A stretch of 64,000 nucleotides of DNA from Adiantum capillus-veneris (taxonomy: Eukaryota > Streptophyta > Polypodiopsida > Polypodiales > Pteridaceae). The notes beneath the pieces are model-generated. The model made no database searches. It saw only the letters and a list, made by a program, of their open reading frames with translations, and was not told the DNA's origin. How positions within the stretch are numbered: the stretch's first letter is position 1; each line of letters begins with the position of its first letter. The stretch covers positions 136,355,920 to 136,419,919 of the forward strand of contig CM043964.1 in NCBI GenBank assembly GCA_014529385.2, in the 5' to 3' direction. The translations under genes were made by a program, and so were the position numbers. Positions 1 to 13,946 of the stretch are shown piece after piece.

Positions 1-2840
1 TCTCTCGGCCCCGCAAATATTGAGTACATAGATTGCCATCAAAATTTAGATAAAAAATAAAAAATTACAAAACTAAAAAATAAAAATAAAAATAAATTCC
101 AGGGAGCAGGGGGTTCCCCCACCTTGTATCTCCCTTCCTTTCAGAATCTAAATGTCCAAGCAAAATCGGCTTTTGAAAAAACCTCTTCACTAGCATTTTC
201 TTAAAACGTCCAAATGAGAGAAAAGTGAGCACGCAAGATTTTTTAAAATTTTTTTCTCACTTGTATGAATTACTCTGCTAATGGGAGTGAGTGATTTTAG
301 CATTGTGCACTTCATTAAGATGACGAGGTTTGAAACAAAAACTTCTTTTTAGCACTAAACCTATGGATTAGTCTAAAGGACAACTGGGTTACAATAATCA
401 AGACTTGACTAATCAATCACGACAATAAAAAAATTCTTTTTCAAGAATTCTCTCTCGTTTGTTATGTATGCACTATTTGGTATTTAAGAGCATGGATGTG
501 GCCATGGAATGTGTGTGCTACAATTGTGTGAAAAAGTCTTGGCATAAATGAACTATAACTTTAGCACATGAATTCTTTTAGTGCTTTGATTGAAAGAAGT
601 TTTCATTGCACTAAATGAAAACTTGTTTTGGGCATGCATGTGAGCTTTATTTGAGAGTTACATTGATAGTGTGTTAATGCATGGTCGAGACAATTGCACC
701 AAATTGGATTTGAATGTTACATTTTAGTGCCTAGTGTGATTGCAACTATCGTTTTGAAAAAGAAAATTCTGGGTTTGAGATTGTTAGTTGCAACTTAGTG
801 CTTGATTTAAATGAAAAATCCTTGCATAGCACTAAAAAGTTGAGCTTTCTTTGACCAAGAGAAAGAATTAAAATTTGAGTTGTGATTGACTGTGAATTCC
901 TTGAGTGCTTGTGTTGAATTTCCATATGCTTAAGAGCACTAATGATTGACTTTGTTTTTTGAAGAGTGATTGGCAAAGTGGGATTCCATTGCAGATACGT
1001 GATGTTGGCATTGCAATGTATTGCAATATGTGGCTATTTAGAGCCATTTGATTTCATTCGACCCAAGTTATATAAATTCTAGCTCTAAGTTTTGTCTAAA
1101 TACAAATTTTTCCATTTGACCTAGTGTAGACAACTATTTTGAGAGCTTTCAAGTACAAAATTTGGTTATTAAGAGCCATTAACTTTCATTCCATCTCTAG
1201 CTCATAGATTTCTATAAAATTGTAACATTTCATGTGAGCCAATGTTTAGCCAACTTGCTTGGAGCTTTAAATTACAAAATTTGGCTTTCAAGAGCCACTT
1301 TATTTCATCAAAGTTGCATTATTTCTAGCTCTTGGCTTGTTTTAGATTCCATATTTCAATTGAGCTAGCACTTAATCAACTTTTAAATCATACATGAGAT
1401 ATTTTAAAAACTGTAAAGTTTGCTTATGTAGAAGCATTATCTCTCTCATTTTTGATGTGTATGTATACATTTGCTACAAAGAGCATCATGTGCATAACCA
1501 AAGGTGCTTTTTTCCATTGGGTTTTTTCCCTCCGCTATATTTGGGTATTTGAGACCCTAGCATTAGGATTTCATTAATGTTTTTTTGTTTGTTTTTGGAT
1601 TTCAATAAATGGCCTTTGGAGCTGGTGTTTACACTTAGCTTCAAGAAGCTTGGATTGGAAATAAAAGGAATAAAGAGACTTCTCTACCAAATGGATGTTT
1701 GCTCAAGGATGCTCAAAAGAGCATGAATAAGTGAAATCCTTCCATGATATTGCTCTTTTGTTTATCTCTTCATTCTCTATGCTTGGATTAAGTGATTTTG
1801 CTTAAGCTATGGCTCTTTCATTTTCAAAATTTAGGCATACATGAAAGTTTCAATACTTTGCTTTGTGAATATTAAACTCATTTAAAATTTGGTTTTATGT
1901 GTGCTAATCATAGATAATTGGCCTTGACCTTAGGTTAATGTAGGATCATTGCTCATTAGTCCTAGACTCTTAGTGATAGTCTTAATACTCCATTCATTTT
2001 TAACATGACCTAGGGCTATGATTAGGCTTTAGTCCTTAGTCCATTTGCCATAACCATCTCATGATGGAAGCAATAAAAAAGTGCTAAAAAATGAAACAAT
2101 GAAGCAAAAAAGTGTCTTGAAAAAGTAGCAAAAATGCTATAAACACCTGAAAATCAAATTTTTATGTTATATTGTATTCATGTGAGGCCTAGTTCCTTAT
2201 TGGCACTTGGCAGGCGAGGGGAATCACCTTGGCTTGCTTGGTCAAGGCCCTAAACCGATGCCCTAAGATGATAGGGGTGAGCTGTTGCCTTGGTAGGCTA
2301 GTAGGCTTTTGGAACACCTCCTTGAGGGTTCAAGGAGTGGAGAGTCGTACCTAGACTTGCCTTGGGGTGGTAGCCTTGTATTGTGCTTTATTTGTTTCTA
2401 TGAAATGACAAAAAAAAAATCTTCCATGAGCTTCAAAAAGCTGTGACAATGTACTAATAGATTAGGAACTTGTTTATAGCCCGTAGACATGATAGACTTG
2501 GATGCTTTATTAAGATTGGTCATATAGTTTTTAGGCTAGTAGGTTTATGAACTTGCATTAGCCTAGGGTCATAATTGATTGCTTGTGTTTCATGCATAAA
2601 ACTAAAATTTCAGGTGGTTTAATCTTCATGAGAGTTTAGGTGTTTTTTTTGCTTTATGTTGTTTAGTTTTTGACTATGATTGACCCATCTTTTAGAAGCA
2701 AAAGTTCACTTTGCATGATTGTTCATTGTACTTCATGTTTTATTCATCCTTATTGGACTTTTGATACTCATGATTTGTTCTTATATTTTTCAGCTTAACA
2801 TTCTTCCATGGACATAATTTCACCCATGTCTCCGTGCTCT
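1..2840. other. AT-rich non-coding stretch
   Basis: No credible reading frame or RNA gene is seen. The DNA is AT-rich, with recurring short motifs (for example agagcc and tagctct) and the degenerate tandem repeat listed separately. It may be eroded retroelement or intergenic DNA, but nothing in it identifies a family. Confidence 0.5.
1027..1390. repeat. Degenerate tandem repeat, about 120-132 bp unit, three copies
   Basis: Three copies begin near 1030, 1162 and 1281. Each carries a ttGGnTATT/TTCAagagcca core followed by a TTTCATT stretch, a ctAGCTC motif and a gagctnnnCAA stretch before the next unit. Spacing is 132 and then 119 bases. The units are diverged, so this is an old local tandem duplication. 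Confidence 0.55.
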
Positions 2841-2877
2841 ACTTTTGCAGTACACGAGGACATGCGCCAAATTAGGA

Positions 2878-3080
2878 AGGGGGGAAATGTTAGCAGCGGC
2901 TAACACATGTGACACCGCTTATGCATCAAGCGAGGGATATTCTATGGATGTGCACAATATTTTCTATTCACATTGTATAAAGTCTTGGGCTCAATGGGAG
3001 TTCCAAATTGTATATGCTAGAGGGCTCAACTTAATCCCATAGTAGGAAGGCTTGTTGTGTATGCCTTTATAAGAAAGCCT
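2878..3080 (+). repeat. Possible LTR start after a purine tract
   Basis: A purine run (aggaaggggggaaa) is followed by TGTTAGCAGCGGCTAACA, in which GTTAGC and GCTAAC form an inverted repeat. A similar arrangement occurs at 20030-20065 (gaggaggggggaa then TGCTAGCAGCAAGCTAAC). A purine tract followed by TG is what a retroelement polypurine tract and 3' LTR start look like. A TATA-like ctttataag lies near 3066. The 3' end of the LTR cannot be placed. Confidence 0.35.
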
Positions 3081-3304
3081 TTTATGCAAAGAGGGTTCAT
3101 TGTTGAGGATTTATGTAGCTTTTGATGAAGTACTTTGATTGGCATGTGGTGATTGGAGGGGCCAACACCAATGCAATGAGTGTTTGCTTGTTAAGAGTGT
3201 GCTTTGAGCTTCTAGTCTATGGCAAGTTGGACTTTGGTGGGCTTAATGTGTGTAGGTGATGTTTGATTGATGACTATGGTGTGATTAGAGTTAGTGATTT
3301 ATGG

Positions 3305-3584
3305 CTAATCTCTATTGGATTGGAAGAGAATTCTCTTGAATCCTCTCATTTGATAAATCCAATGATGCTCATGCTTCCATGCCCTAGCAGGGTTTCTGAT
3401 CTTAGAATTGATAATTTTGTTGGTCTTAGGTTGATTAGGTGATGCTACGATAACCCCCAACACCAAGAGATGGTTGAAGGAAGGAACGAACCTTTCTGGA
3501 GGTCTACTTGCTCTCATAGATCTCTGGGACATAGGTTGAGGCTCCTCATTTGGTTGACATTGTTGCACGTTGTCACCACTTGCA
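3305..3584 (-). pseudogene. Copia integrase/RT linker-like fragment
   Basis: Reading the minus strand gives a proline- and arginine-rich stretch with the motif RPPERFVPSFNHLL. This resembles the variable linker between integrase and reverse transcriptase in plant Ty1/copia polyproteins. It is in frame with the gypsy protease fragment immediately to its right, so one frame of about 129 codons joins two unrelated retroelement pieces. This is a recombination relic and not a functional gene. Confidence 0.4.
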
Positions 3585-5120
3585 CTCTTCATGTTGGTAG
3601 CCATGTGGTTGAACCATGGTGTCCCTAGGATAACATCCTCATCTTGGAGAGGAGAGATGAAAAAGTCTTGTTTTGTTGATGTAGCTTTGGACATGAATCC
3701 TCAACTTCCCAATCAAGGGATTAACGGAGGCTTACTGTCCCTTAAAAGCTCCATCGGGTAGTTATTGTATCTCTCATCTCAAAAGCTTGAATGCCCAACT
3801 TAGTGGCCAACTATGTTGATATAAAGTTGTGAGTAGAGCCAGGGTCAAACAAGATGAAGGCATCATGCTCCCTTACTTTTCCCCAAGCATAGGAGAGGGA
3901 TGAGCCTTTGCAATGAGTATCCTGTTTTGGAGCTTCAACCATGGAAGCTCTAGGAGTGTCATTGTGTACATTTCTCTTGGAGCAAGAATGATAGCCATGT
4001 CCTTTCTACCCACACTTAAAACACCTATGGTCCTTACAAAAATCTTCAAGCTCTTCAGGAGAGTTTGTTTTTAACTCTGTAATACTCCCTTCTCCTTGGA
4101 CCGATTGTTGTTGTTGTTGTTATTGGAATTGCCTTGGGAAGAATTTTGGGCATCGGTTTTCCCATCACTCTCTTATTTGTTTTTCATGGGCTTGACATTC
4201 CGTCTAGCCCCTTGTTGGAAATTGATATAGGAAGCAGCCATGGTGTGGTGGATTACTTCGGTGATAGAACCAGGCCGTTGGGAGTTGACATACTTGGCCA
4301 TTTCTTCAGGTAATCTCACACAAAATTGTTGCTTTTTCGCGGTGAAGTCTATCTTTTGGAAGAAAGTAGCCTTTATATGTAAATTCAAAAACTTGTCCAC
4401 ATATTTGTGAATAGAATCATGGGAGAGGAGCTTTCAACTGCACCATTCGGTAAGTACTTTGTCCTTTGCATCACTTGCAAGAAATTGCTTCATGATGGAA
4501 ACTCGTAGGGTTTTCCATGTCTTTGGGGCTTCGCCATTGCCACCATTGACGAGTTGATTTATGGAAGTGCATAGCTACATGGTGTAGCTTGGAGGACTCC
4601 GCGAAGCCCTTGTCATAGGTGAGAAAAGAGATACTCTTTCCTCCCTCTTTGAACTTCTTGAGCTTTTGTGACCTTCACCATACGGTATGATTTGTGATGT
4701 CCTCTCCTCTTGTATTCTCTAGGAGAATAACTATTGCTTTCATCAGAAGAGGAGGAAGGTGAAGAAGAAGGAGAAGAGGGTGACCTCTTTCTTGCCTTTT
4801 TCTTCCTTTGTTTCCTCTCTTCCCTTTCAGAGTAACAAGGAGAAGGACTATGGGTTAACCGTTTCCTCTTGGGAGGAGTTGGCAACCGTCTAGACGTGTC
4901 TTTGTGGGCCACATCTTCAGAGGAACTTAGGGATTTGCTTCTTTCTCGTTCTTTGGATTCCTCCTTTCTTGTTCTTTGGCTCCACAAAGACAGCCGTCTT
5001 CGTGGAGCCACATCTTTAAAGGAACTTAGGGATTTTCTTCTTTCTCGTTCTTTGAATTCTTCCTCTCTTATAGAGAGAGTCTTCTTTTTTGAACAATGTC
5101 TTTTTTGCTTCAATACATGA
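3585..5120 (-). pseudogene. Chromovirus gag-protease fragment, copy A
   Basis: This is a minus-strand fragment of the same gypsy family as 17936-19337 and 46349-53728. From high to low coordinates it shows the Arg/Ser-rich gag N-terminus (5113-4613, with repeated KERERxKSLSS motifs), a capsid part (4400-4173, ending GARRNVKPMKNK), a zinc-knuckle region around 3990-4050, and a retropepsin active-site motif DPGSTHNFIS (minus strand, about 3825-3855) followed by FISPLQDEDVILGTPWFN (3590-3670). Stops and frameshifts separate the parts. The protease motif is kept here but is missing in copies B and C. The low-coordinate end joins copia-like sequence at about 3585. There are no LTRs. Confidence 0.75.
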
Positions 5121-6875
5121 GTACGACTTCTTATGCTAGATATTTATAGTCATTGGGTGGTATATATTATTTTCTCATTTATATAAGTTGTATCAATAGA
5201 AGACCTCTTTTAACATTCATTGAAAAATGTTGTTGTCATATTGGCATGGAGACTCATACAAGAATATTTGTTGTGATATTGGCATGGGAAGTCATATGCA
5301 TGTATACATGCACAATAAACACAATTTCTTATCTATATCATTACAATTCTGAAGAATATGAAGCTATAACCCATTCACTTAGAACATAATGTCAAAATCA
5401 CAACTCTTTATCATAAAATCCATTATTGACATTTATTTAATTCTTCTTCCTTAAGACTTATGTTTTCCAAAAATGTTTAATGCTAAGAACAATTTAATAA
5501 ACACAAGAGCTTTACATTTATTATAGTTGCAAATAGATTGAAATTTTCTTTATAATAACTGCTTTTTTCTCGTAAATACACATAGAATAGCATTGACACA
5601 AGTATCATGAAATTGATTGAAGAGTTTAGAGTGGCCAAGTGGTGGATCTAAAAACCTTTTTGTTATAAAATGTTTAAAACTAGGATGGTATTCTAGAATG
5701 TAATACATGCGATCTTGACACTTCTTGATGTAGCTCAAAAAATATTTAAAAAAGCAAAGTGAAAGTGATATCTTAAATAAAATTCAAATTTTTTGTTTTG
5801 TTAATGGTTAAATTGGCTATATTCATAAAAATTGAAAATGATCATTAGGCTTGGGAATGGGGGTTTTTCCACTGAAACCTTATTTACTACAAAAGAGAAC
5901 AACTTAGACATATATGTAGGCACTCATTTTAACTTATCACTTTGAGTGTAGCTTGGACAAGAAGTTGACTTTGTATTCCTCCATAGGTTAAGGGAACCTA
6001 TCTTGGACAAGTGGTGGGCTTTATGTTCCTCTATAAGTCAAGGGAGCCTAGCTTAGATAAGTGCACCATGAAACCAACACTCTTATGATGCAACCAAGCA
6101 TATGATACATGTTTTATGTATGCTTCATGCCTCAAATGAAGAAGTCCTAGATTAGTTGTGGACCTTGCTTAATTGAGCTTGAATGTCACAGAAAAGTGGG
6201 TTATTTTCCTCAATTTGGATCCTAGCTTGGACAAGTAGTGGACCTTGATTAAGTTTAGGTACTCACCTTGAACTTAGCTTGGATAAGTGGTGGGCCTTGA
6301 AACCAAGATCTTCACCTTGAGATAAACCATATGTAGGATAATAAGGCATACATAATGATAATGGATGGAATGTACTAGTTTCTTAATGGTTCAATTGACT
6401 AAAACCATGAAATTTCATGTCCAACTTTGTCCTCAATGTGTAACGTATGTGCATAAATTGGAATGATACCTTCAGCAAGTGGACATCTTTGACAAAAATC
6501 TCATTACTTTATACATGATATATTGAAAGTTGTCCAGCCTGGGAATTAAGATTTTCCCACTTTACCTAATATAGTCTTAAGCTAGAAAGATAATTGAAGT
6601 CTAAAAGATTAGAATGATATACAAGGGATTTTTTTACGCTAATGATTAGAAGGTTTTGTGCCTTCATCTTATCTCTTGTCTTGCATAGTTTGAGTACATT
6701 ACAACTAGAAACACAATGATACAAGATTTAAGACTGATTTGATATACTTACTAGAAATATAATAGATCAGGTACGTCTATGTCATATTACCACTTTCTCC
6801 TCTCATGAGAACCCTTTTGTTCTTAATATTTTCATATCAAACCCCTTTCAACACATACCAGTAGGTGGGAAAATA
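5121..6875. other. Intergenic DNA with relic minisatellite units
   Basis: No gene is supported. Around 5625-5660 there is one unit of the agagtggccaagtggtggatct motif, and 5945-6305 holds several units of the cttggacaagtggtgg motif; both are abundant at 53828-55935. The remainder is AT-rich and unassigned. Confidence 0.5.
5945..6305 (+). repeat. Diverged minisatellite units (tagcttggacaagtggtgg)
   Basis: Several irregularly spaced copies of agcttggacaagtggtggnctt occur at about 5950, 6000, 6050, 6220 and 6280. The same core forms the long array at 53828-55130. Here the units are fewer and more diverged, as expected for an old or partial array. Confidence 0.55.
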
Positions 6876-6975
6876 TTTTTTGAGGGGTATCTAGCAAGAT
6901 CCTTATGCAAGCTTAGTGAAAGTAAAAAGGGAAACAGTAAACACCACATGTTGGGGCGGGGGGGGGGGGGGGGGG

Positions 6976-7038
<63 letters not shown>

Positions 7039-7188
7039 GTATCATGCCATAGGTTGTCAACACTCTGGGTTATCTAGATACTCCTCAAAAATGTTTTTTT
7101 GAGGGGTATCTAGAAAGATCCTTATGCAAGCTTAGTGAAGGTAAAAAGGGCAACAACAAACATCACATGTGGGGGGGGGGGGGGGGGG

Positions 7189-7265
<77 letters not shown>

Positions 7266-7296
7266 GTATCATGCCATAGGTTGTCGACACTCTGGG
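6876..7296. repeat. Direct duplication of a unit holding poly-G and (GA)n
   Basis: Two units offset by 219 bases share the left flank tgaggggtatctagnaagat, a poly-G run, a (GA)n run and the right flank gtgtatcatgccataggttg. Unit 1 runs about 6876-7094 with GA at about 6978-7035; unit 2 runs about 7095-7296 with GA at about 7190-7262. The flanks are nearly identical while the simple-repeat lengths differ. Reading frames across it are low-complexity artefacts. Confidence 0.8.
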
Positions 7297-7762
7297 TTCT
7301 ATTAAAAGGGACCCACATGGGATAGGACCCTTAAAAGGGTATGATGGTTACAAGGTGTGGGTAAAACAATTACTTACTACTTTCATTTACCACCATGCCG
7401 TGAGCCATTGGTTAACCTACTATGCCAGCAGACGACATCGCGGGTGGCTACTCTTCCACATTTCCCCAGGGGGAGCTCGATGTACTCGGTATACACTGCA
7501 AGCAATTAGCCATTAGTGATGATGGCCTTCCTTCTTCTATTTAAAGAGGTAAGGGTGCATTCTGTCCCTCACTTAGCTCTGCGTGTGTTTTTACTTGCAT
7601 TAAGAGTGAGGATTGTGTGTTCTTTTACCTCTATTGCACCAAGCATGGAGCTTCCAACTTAGCTAACTCAGGTTGGTCACTAAGCTTAGCATCAATGATC
7701 TCGTTTCTGTCATTTTTTTGACTAAATGGTAAGAATTGTTGCATATATATGCCTGTACTTAG
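7297..7762. other. Unassigned flank left of the Tat-like element
   Basis: No open frame is supported. The stretch is less AT-rich than the DNA further left. It contains a TATA-like tatttaaagagg near 7540 followed by a pyrimidine-rich stretch, so it could be an LTR piece or a promoter remnant, but no paired copy is visible in the window. It ends where the Tat-like LTR begins with TGACGGAC at 7763. Confidence 0.35.
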
Positions 7763-9932
<2,170 letters not shown>

Positions 9933-9950
9933 TTAGCCCTCTCCCTTTGG
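9933..9950 (-). other. Polypurine tract of Tat-like copy 1
   Basis: The minus strand reads ccaaagggagagggctaa directly before the LTR start TGATAGC. A purine-rich tract abutting the 3' LTR is the expected plus-strand priming site. Confidence 0.7.
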
Positions 9951-9960
9951 CTAGAGGCAT

Positions 9961-11535
9961 TCATGCTTCTAGCCCTTCTTCTGCTTCTTCAGTGGTAGAG
10001 TTAGAGGGTTCTCCCTCTTCTGGAATGTCTAGCACGGATTCTGGGTCAAACCTAAGAAAATACCTTTTCAGTCTCCATCCATTGACCCTAGTCTTGTGAA
10101 TTCTCCCATCTGCTTCCATCAGCTTATAGCTGCCGTTGTCATAGTGTTTCTTGATGATGAATGGCCCTTCCCATCTGGGGTGAAATTTCTTATCCTTTCT
10201 AGTGTCAAATCTGTTGTCGTATCGCAGTACTAACATGCCTTTTTCCAGTCCTTTTTCTTTAAGCCCTTGATTGAAGGTGAGACGTCGTCGTTCTACATGT
10301 GCTGCATAGTGACTGATTGCTTCTTCCCTATCCAGTTGGAGTCTCTCTAGATCCAAGATGTGATTTCGGAGGTTTACAATTGGACGATGTGTCTGGCTAG
10401 CCAAGACTCGTAAGCTGGCTATTTGTACCTCAATGGGTAGAATTGTCTCCTTCCCATAAACTAGATGGAAAGGAGTGAAACCTAGTGATGTTTGGAACGT
10501 TGTTCTGTAGGCCCAAAGAGCTGCCATGAGATGTTTATCCCAGTCCCTTGTGTGGTTGTTCACCTGTTTTGTGATGATTTTGCAAATCATTCCATTTACC
10601 TTCTCTACCAGACCATTGCATTGTGGATAGTATGGTGTGGAATGCCTACGTGTGATGCCTAACTTCTTCATCAGTTCTCCCACCAAATCACCTCTGAATC
10701 CTGGTCCTCTATCTGATATTATCTCAAGAGGAGTGCCAAAACGGCAAACGATATGCTCAAAAATGAACTTTGCCACCTCTTGGGCTGTAATGCGGGTAGT
10801 GGCCGTTGCTTCTGCCCATCGAGTCATGTAGTCTACACCCACTATGATGTACAGTTTACCTGATTGGGCCCTTGGTAAAGGACCGATTGCATCTATTCCC
10901 CATTTCTCAAAAGGACCATATGAAATGATAGGGGTTTGTGGCTCGTAGGTTAACGTACGATCACTAGCCAATTGACAAGCCTTACATGTTTTACACCAAT
11001 GGTGTACATCCCTGTTCAAACTAGGCCAAAAGTATCCTGCCTGTAGAATCTTCCTGCTAGTGATATCTAGAGCAAAATGACCGCCGCAGACTCCGTCATG
11101 GCAACTTGAAATTACCTCTGTGATTTCACTAGAGGTTGGTACCCGCCTGAGAATTTGATCTTTGCCCTTACAATACAAGTGGTCGTCTATAAGGCGGTAC
11201 CTAGTAGCCTTCCTTACCAGCCACTGTTTTTGGCCTTTGGTGTGTCCTGCTGGACATCCTCCTGTATTTAGAAAACTGATGATATCAGGCATAGCATCAC
11301 TACCTTGGAAGAGGGGTAGTTTTAACTTGATTGCTCCTACGGGAACGTCTTGTATTCTTTCTTTAGCTAGTGCATCTGCCTCTTGACTTTTTGCTATGGG
11401 GACATGGAATAGTTTCACTGCTTCAAACTTCTTCAGAAGGTCCTTAACTTGGCAAAGTTGACCAAGTAAAACCTGATTTTTGCACTCCCAGGTGCCATTT
11501 ATCTGCCTTATCAAAAGAAAAGCATCGCCAAACAC
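9961..11535 (-). CDS. Tat-like pol C-terminus: second RNase H end plus integrase
   Basis: An open frame of 524 codons, the longest uninterrupted coding piece of copy 1. Residues 1-62 (FGDAFLLIRQINGTW ... EADALAKERI) match the C-terminal part of the archaeal-type second RNase H of Tat elements; its N-terminal part (NNEAEYATLI, minus strand near 11590) lies upstream, beyond a TAA stop. The integrase zinc finger is H146, H153, C181/C184. The catalytic triad is D215 (GIDAIGPLP), D275 (ISDRGPGF) and E311 (GLVEKVNG), giving the canonical D-x35-E spacing. The C-terminus carries a GPF/Y-type module (WEGPFIIKKHYDNGSYKL). No chromodomain is seen. The acidic tail ends just before the polypurine tract. 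The catalytic residues look intact even though upstream pol is broken. Confidence 0.9.
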   Translation of the reverse strand: MFGDAFLLIRQINGTWECKNQVLLGQLCQVKDLLKKFEAVKLFHVPIAKSQEADALAKERIQDVPVGAIKLKLPLFQGSDAMPDIISFLNTGGCPAGHTKGQKQWLVRKATRYRLIDDHLYCKGKDQILRRVPTSSEITEVISSCHDGVCGGHFALDITSRKILQAGYFWPSLNRDVHHWCKTCKACQLASDRTLTYEPQTPIISYGPFEKWGIDAIGPLPRAQSGKLYIIVGVDYMTRWAEATATTRITAQEVAKFIFEHIVCRFGTPLEIISDRGPGFRGDLVGELMKKLGITRRHSTPYYPQCNGLVEKVNGMICKIITKQVNNHTRDWDKHLMAALWAYRTTFQTSLGFTPFHLVYGKETILPIEVQIASLRVLASQTHRPIVNLRNHILDLERLQLDREEAISHYAAHVERRRLTFNQGLKEKGLEKGMLVLRYDNRFDTRKDKKFHPRWEGPFIIKKHYDNGSYKLMEADGRIHKTRVNGWRLKRYFLRFDPESVLDIPEEGEPSNSTTEEAEEGLEA

Positions 11536-12284
11536 ATTCAGGTGCTGAATTCTTTGTGAAATACATTGTTACAACCCAAGGATTAGGGTTGCATATTCTG
11601 CTTCATTGTTGAGTGGGAGTGTAATAATTGCCCCATGGAGAATACTCTTTCTTCTTGTTCATTGAAAATGACCATGCCTGCTGCAGACTGATCCATTGTT
11701 CTCTTGTATGCTCTGTCAAATAAAAGAGAGTGAGCTTTCTCTAGCTTAGGACTTTCTATCGTTGGTGTTCCTTCCTTTGCTTTCGTGTTGACCTTCATCT
11801 TCTTCTCATAATGGCGACGAGTGAGAATTCCCGCTAAACTAGCCATGGTGGAGTTTTCTACTTGCATGGTGTAGTCAAACTCTTGTAGTGTAATTAACCA
11901 CTTTGAGATCCTAGATGAGACATCCATGTCTCGCATAACATATGGGAAAACCTCCTCCATTGTCAGGATTAAAAAGGGTCTAGGCAGGAGATAGGAGCGG
12001 AACTTTGTGGTAGCAAACATTAGTGCCAGAACCATGTGTTCTACTTCGGTAAATCCTTTTTCTGATGGGATCATGACACGACTAGAGAAGTAAATAGGGC
12101 GCATGAAAGAAGTTTTGGGGTCCTTTTGCATTAGCACTGCTCCTAGTGTATCATTTCCCACACTAGGGTTCACATAAAATGACTCATCCCACTTAGGAGG
12201 TGAAATAGTGGGAAGCTTAGCTAGGATTTGCTTCACCTCAGTAAACTGCTGCTCATTCTCTTCACTCCATGAGAAGATATCCCT
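11536..12284 (-). pseudogene. Tat-like pol: first RNase H and linker
   Basis: A reading frame at 12236-11583 encodes the Ty3-type RNase H: VNPSVGNDTLGAVLMQ, RPIYFSSRVM and the FTEVEHMVLALMFA block, followed by a lysine-rich linker and the start of the second RNase H (AEYATLI). The residue usually Asp at the first catalytic position (YVDPS) is Asn here. The frame is separated from RT by an in-frame TAG at 12283-12285 and from the downstream frame by a TAA near 11575. It is a decayed part of one polyprotein. Confidence 0.8.
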
Positions 12285-13870
12285 CTAGGTGAGTTGTTGT
12301 AGGGGAAGGACCACTTGAGATAGCAGGTGAATGAAACTGCTCAAGTATCTTACCTTCTGAAGGAAAGAAACCAGCTGCTTGGCAGTGGTGGGTGATGATA
12401 AAGATACCAGAGCCTGAATCTTGCTCGGGTCAGCCTCGATTCCTTTTGCTGAAATTACATGACCAAGGACAGTGACTTTGCTCTCACCAATGTGACACTT
12501 GTCCACGTTGAGTTGGCCACCCAAGGTTTGCAGCCTGGTTAAGCCATCATAGACTTTGCTTAAATGAAGGGCTCGTGAGCTATAAATGCAAAAATCATCT
12601 ATGAAAACCCGTATTGATGTTCCAAAGTAGGGTTGGAAAACAAAAGTTACATAGCGTTGAAACGTGGCCGGGGCGTTAGTGAGGCCAAACGACATCACTC
12701 TGTAGACAAAACATTCTCAAGGTGTGATGAAGGTTGTCTTCTTCTGATCCTCCTCCACAATGCTAATTTCTGGAAGTATCCTGAGTAGCCATCACATACT
12801 GTGTAGCGTTTGTGACCTGCCACTTCATTGAGTATTTCATCCTAGAATGGGAGGGGAAAGTGGTCCCTCTTTGTGGCTGCATTGAGAGGTTTATAATCCA
12901 CACAGACTCTCCACTTACCATTTTTTTTTGGTGTGACTACTACTAGGGAGACCCATTCTGAGTCTTCGACAGGATAGATGAAACCTGCTTGTAGCAAACT
13001 TCTCACTTCCTTAAGCAATGACTCTTGTTGGATTACTCCAAGTCTTCTAAGCTTTTGTACTACGGGTTTACTGCCTTCTTTGAGCTTTATGTGGTGTTGT
13101 ACTACTGTAATTCCTGTGATCTTATCATAGCCATCAATGAACAAAGTAGTGAAGTTACCTAACTTGGAGACGTATTCCTTCCTTTCTTCATTGGTTAACT
13201 CATTTGAGAGCATTTTTTGTAGCTTACCTGCATCCTCCAAGGACTGCATACCTGATGATCCCTCTTGGTTTGCCGAGGTTGCTTCAGATTGTGTTAATCT
13301 GTTTGGTTCTTTAAGAATGACTCCCATTACTTCGATGCTACTGTCGCTTTCGTCGGTGGTGGTCATCTCTTCTCCTGAGGTAGACGAGTAGTCGCTGGTG
13401 GACTCATCTTCTGAAGCCTCCAGGATCATGTTACACTGCTTTCCAGTCCTCATGTCATAGAATATGGACTTCCCTTTATCATCCTTCATCTGGATCATCT
13501 CGGTGCTCCAATCTTGTTTAGCTTCCATAGCCATAAGCCAAGGCCTTCCAAGAATGATGGGGTAGCCCTCCCCCTTGTGTGGCATGACGAAGATGTCTAC
13601 GTCCACTTCTGTATTGAATGCTTTTACTTTGACCACATTTACAATACCTATGCATTTCACTCTTACATTGTTTGCCATCTTGACTCAGCAGGGTGCCGGC
13701 CTACTTACCTCTAGACCTAGATGGTGCATCATCTTTTCACTCATGATGCATATTTGCATGCCACCATCTATGTAGACGTTTGAAATCCGTTGCCCCTTGA
13801 TGTGAGCGTCCATGGTTGGCAGGATATTATCGAGAGATAGCCCCAGCTATCCTGGGTCTTGATTTCCTGG
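12285..13870 (-). pseudogene. Tat-like pol: protease and reverse transcriptase
   Basis: Open pieces at 13678-12842 and 12698-12285 belong to one polyprotein. The protease region lies around 13850-13540 (YIDGGMQICIMSEKMM at the expected active-site position, then GYPIILGRPWL), with DGG where D-S/T-G is usual. An acidic linker follows, then the RT start (KKNGKWRVCVDYKPLNAATKRDHFPLP). The RT palm motif reads VFIDDFCIYSS, a FIDD version of YxDD. Between the pieces are a TAG near 12838, a one-base frameshift near 12770, and a TGA at the position of a conserved Trp. A TGA also interrupts the protease near 13686. The gene is dead in this copy. Confidence 0.85.
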
Positions 13871-13946
13871 TATTTACGATTTTCATCCATTGCGTCCTCA
13901 TTCTGGGTGCAAGGTGGAGTAATTGGGGCCAAGTTATCTTCGGGCC

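Noticed and set aside
2188-2380. GC-richer block that could be a structured RNA or a tRNA
   Set aside because: No tRNA A/B boxes, no snoRNA C/D or H/ACA signature and no consistent folding pattern seen by eye.
12842-13890. Plus-strand frames opposite the protease/RT
   Set aside because: Antisense to a recognisable pol reading; no domain of their own.
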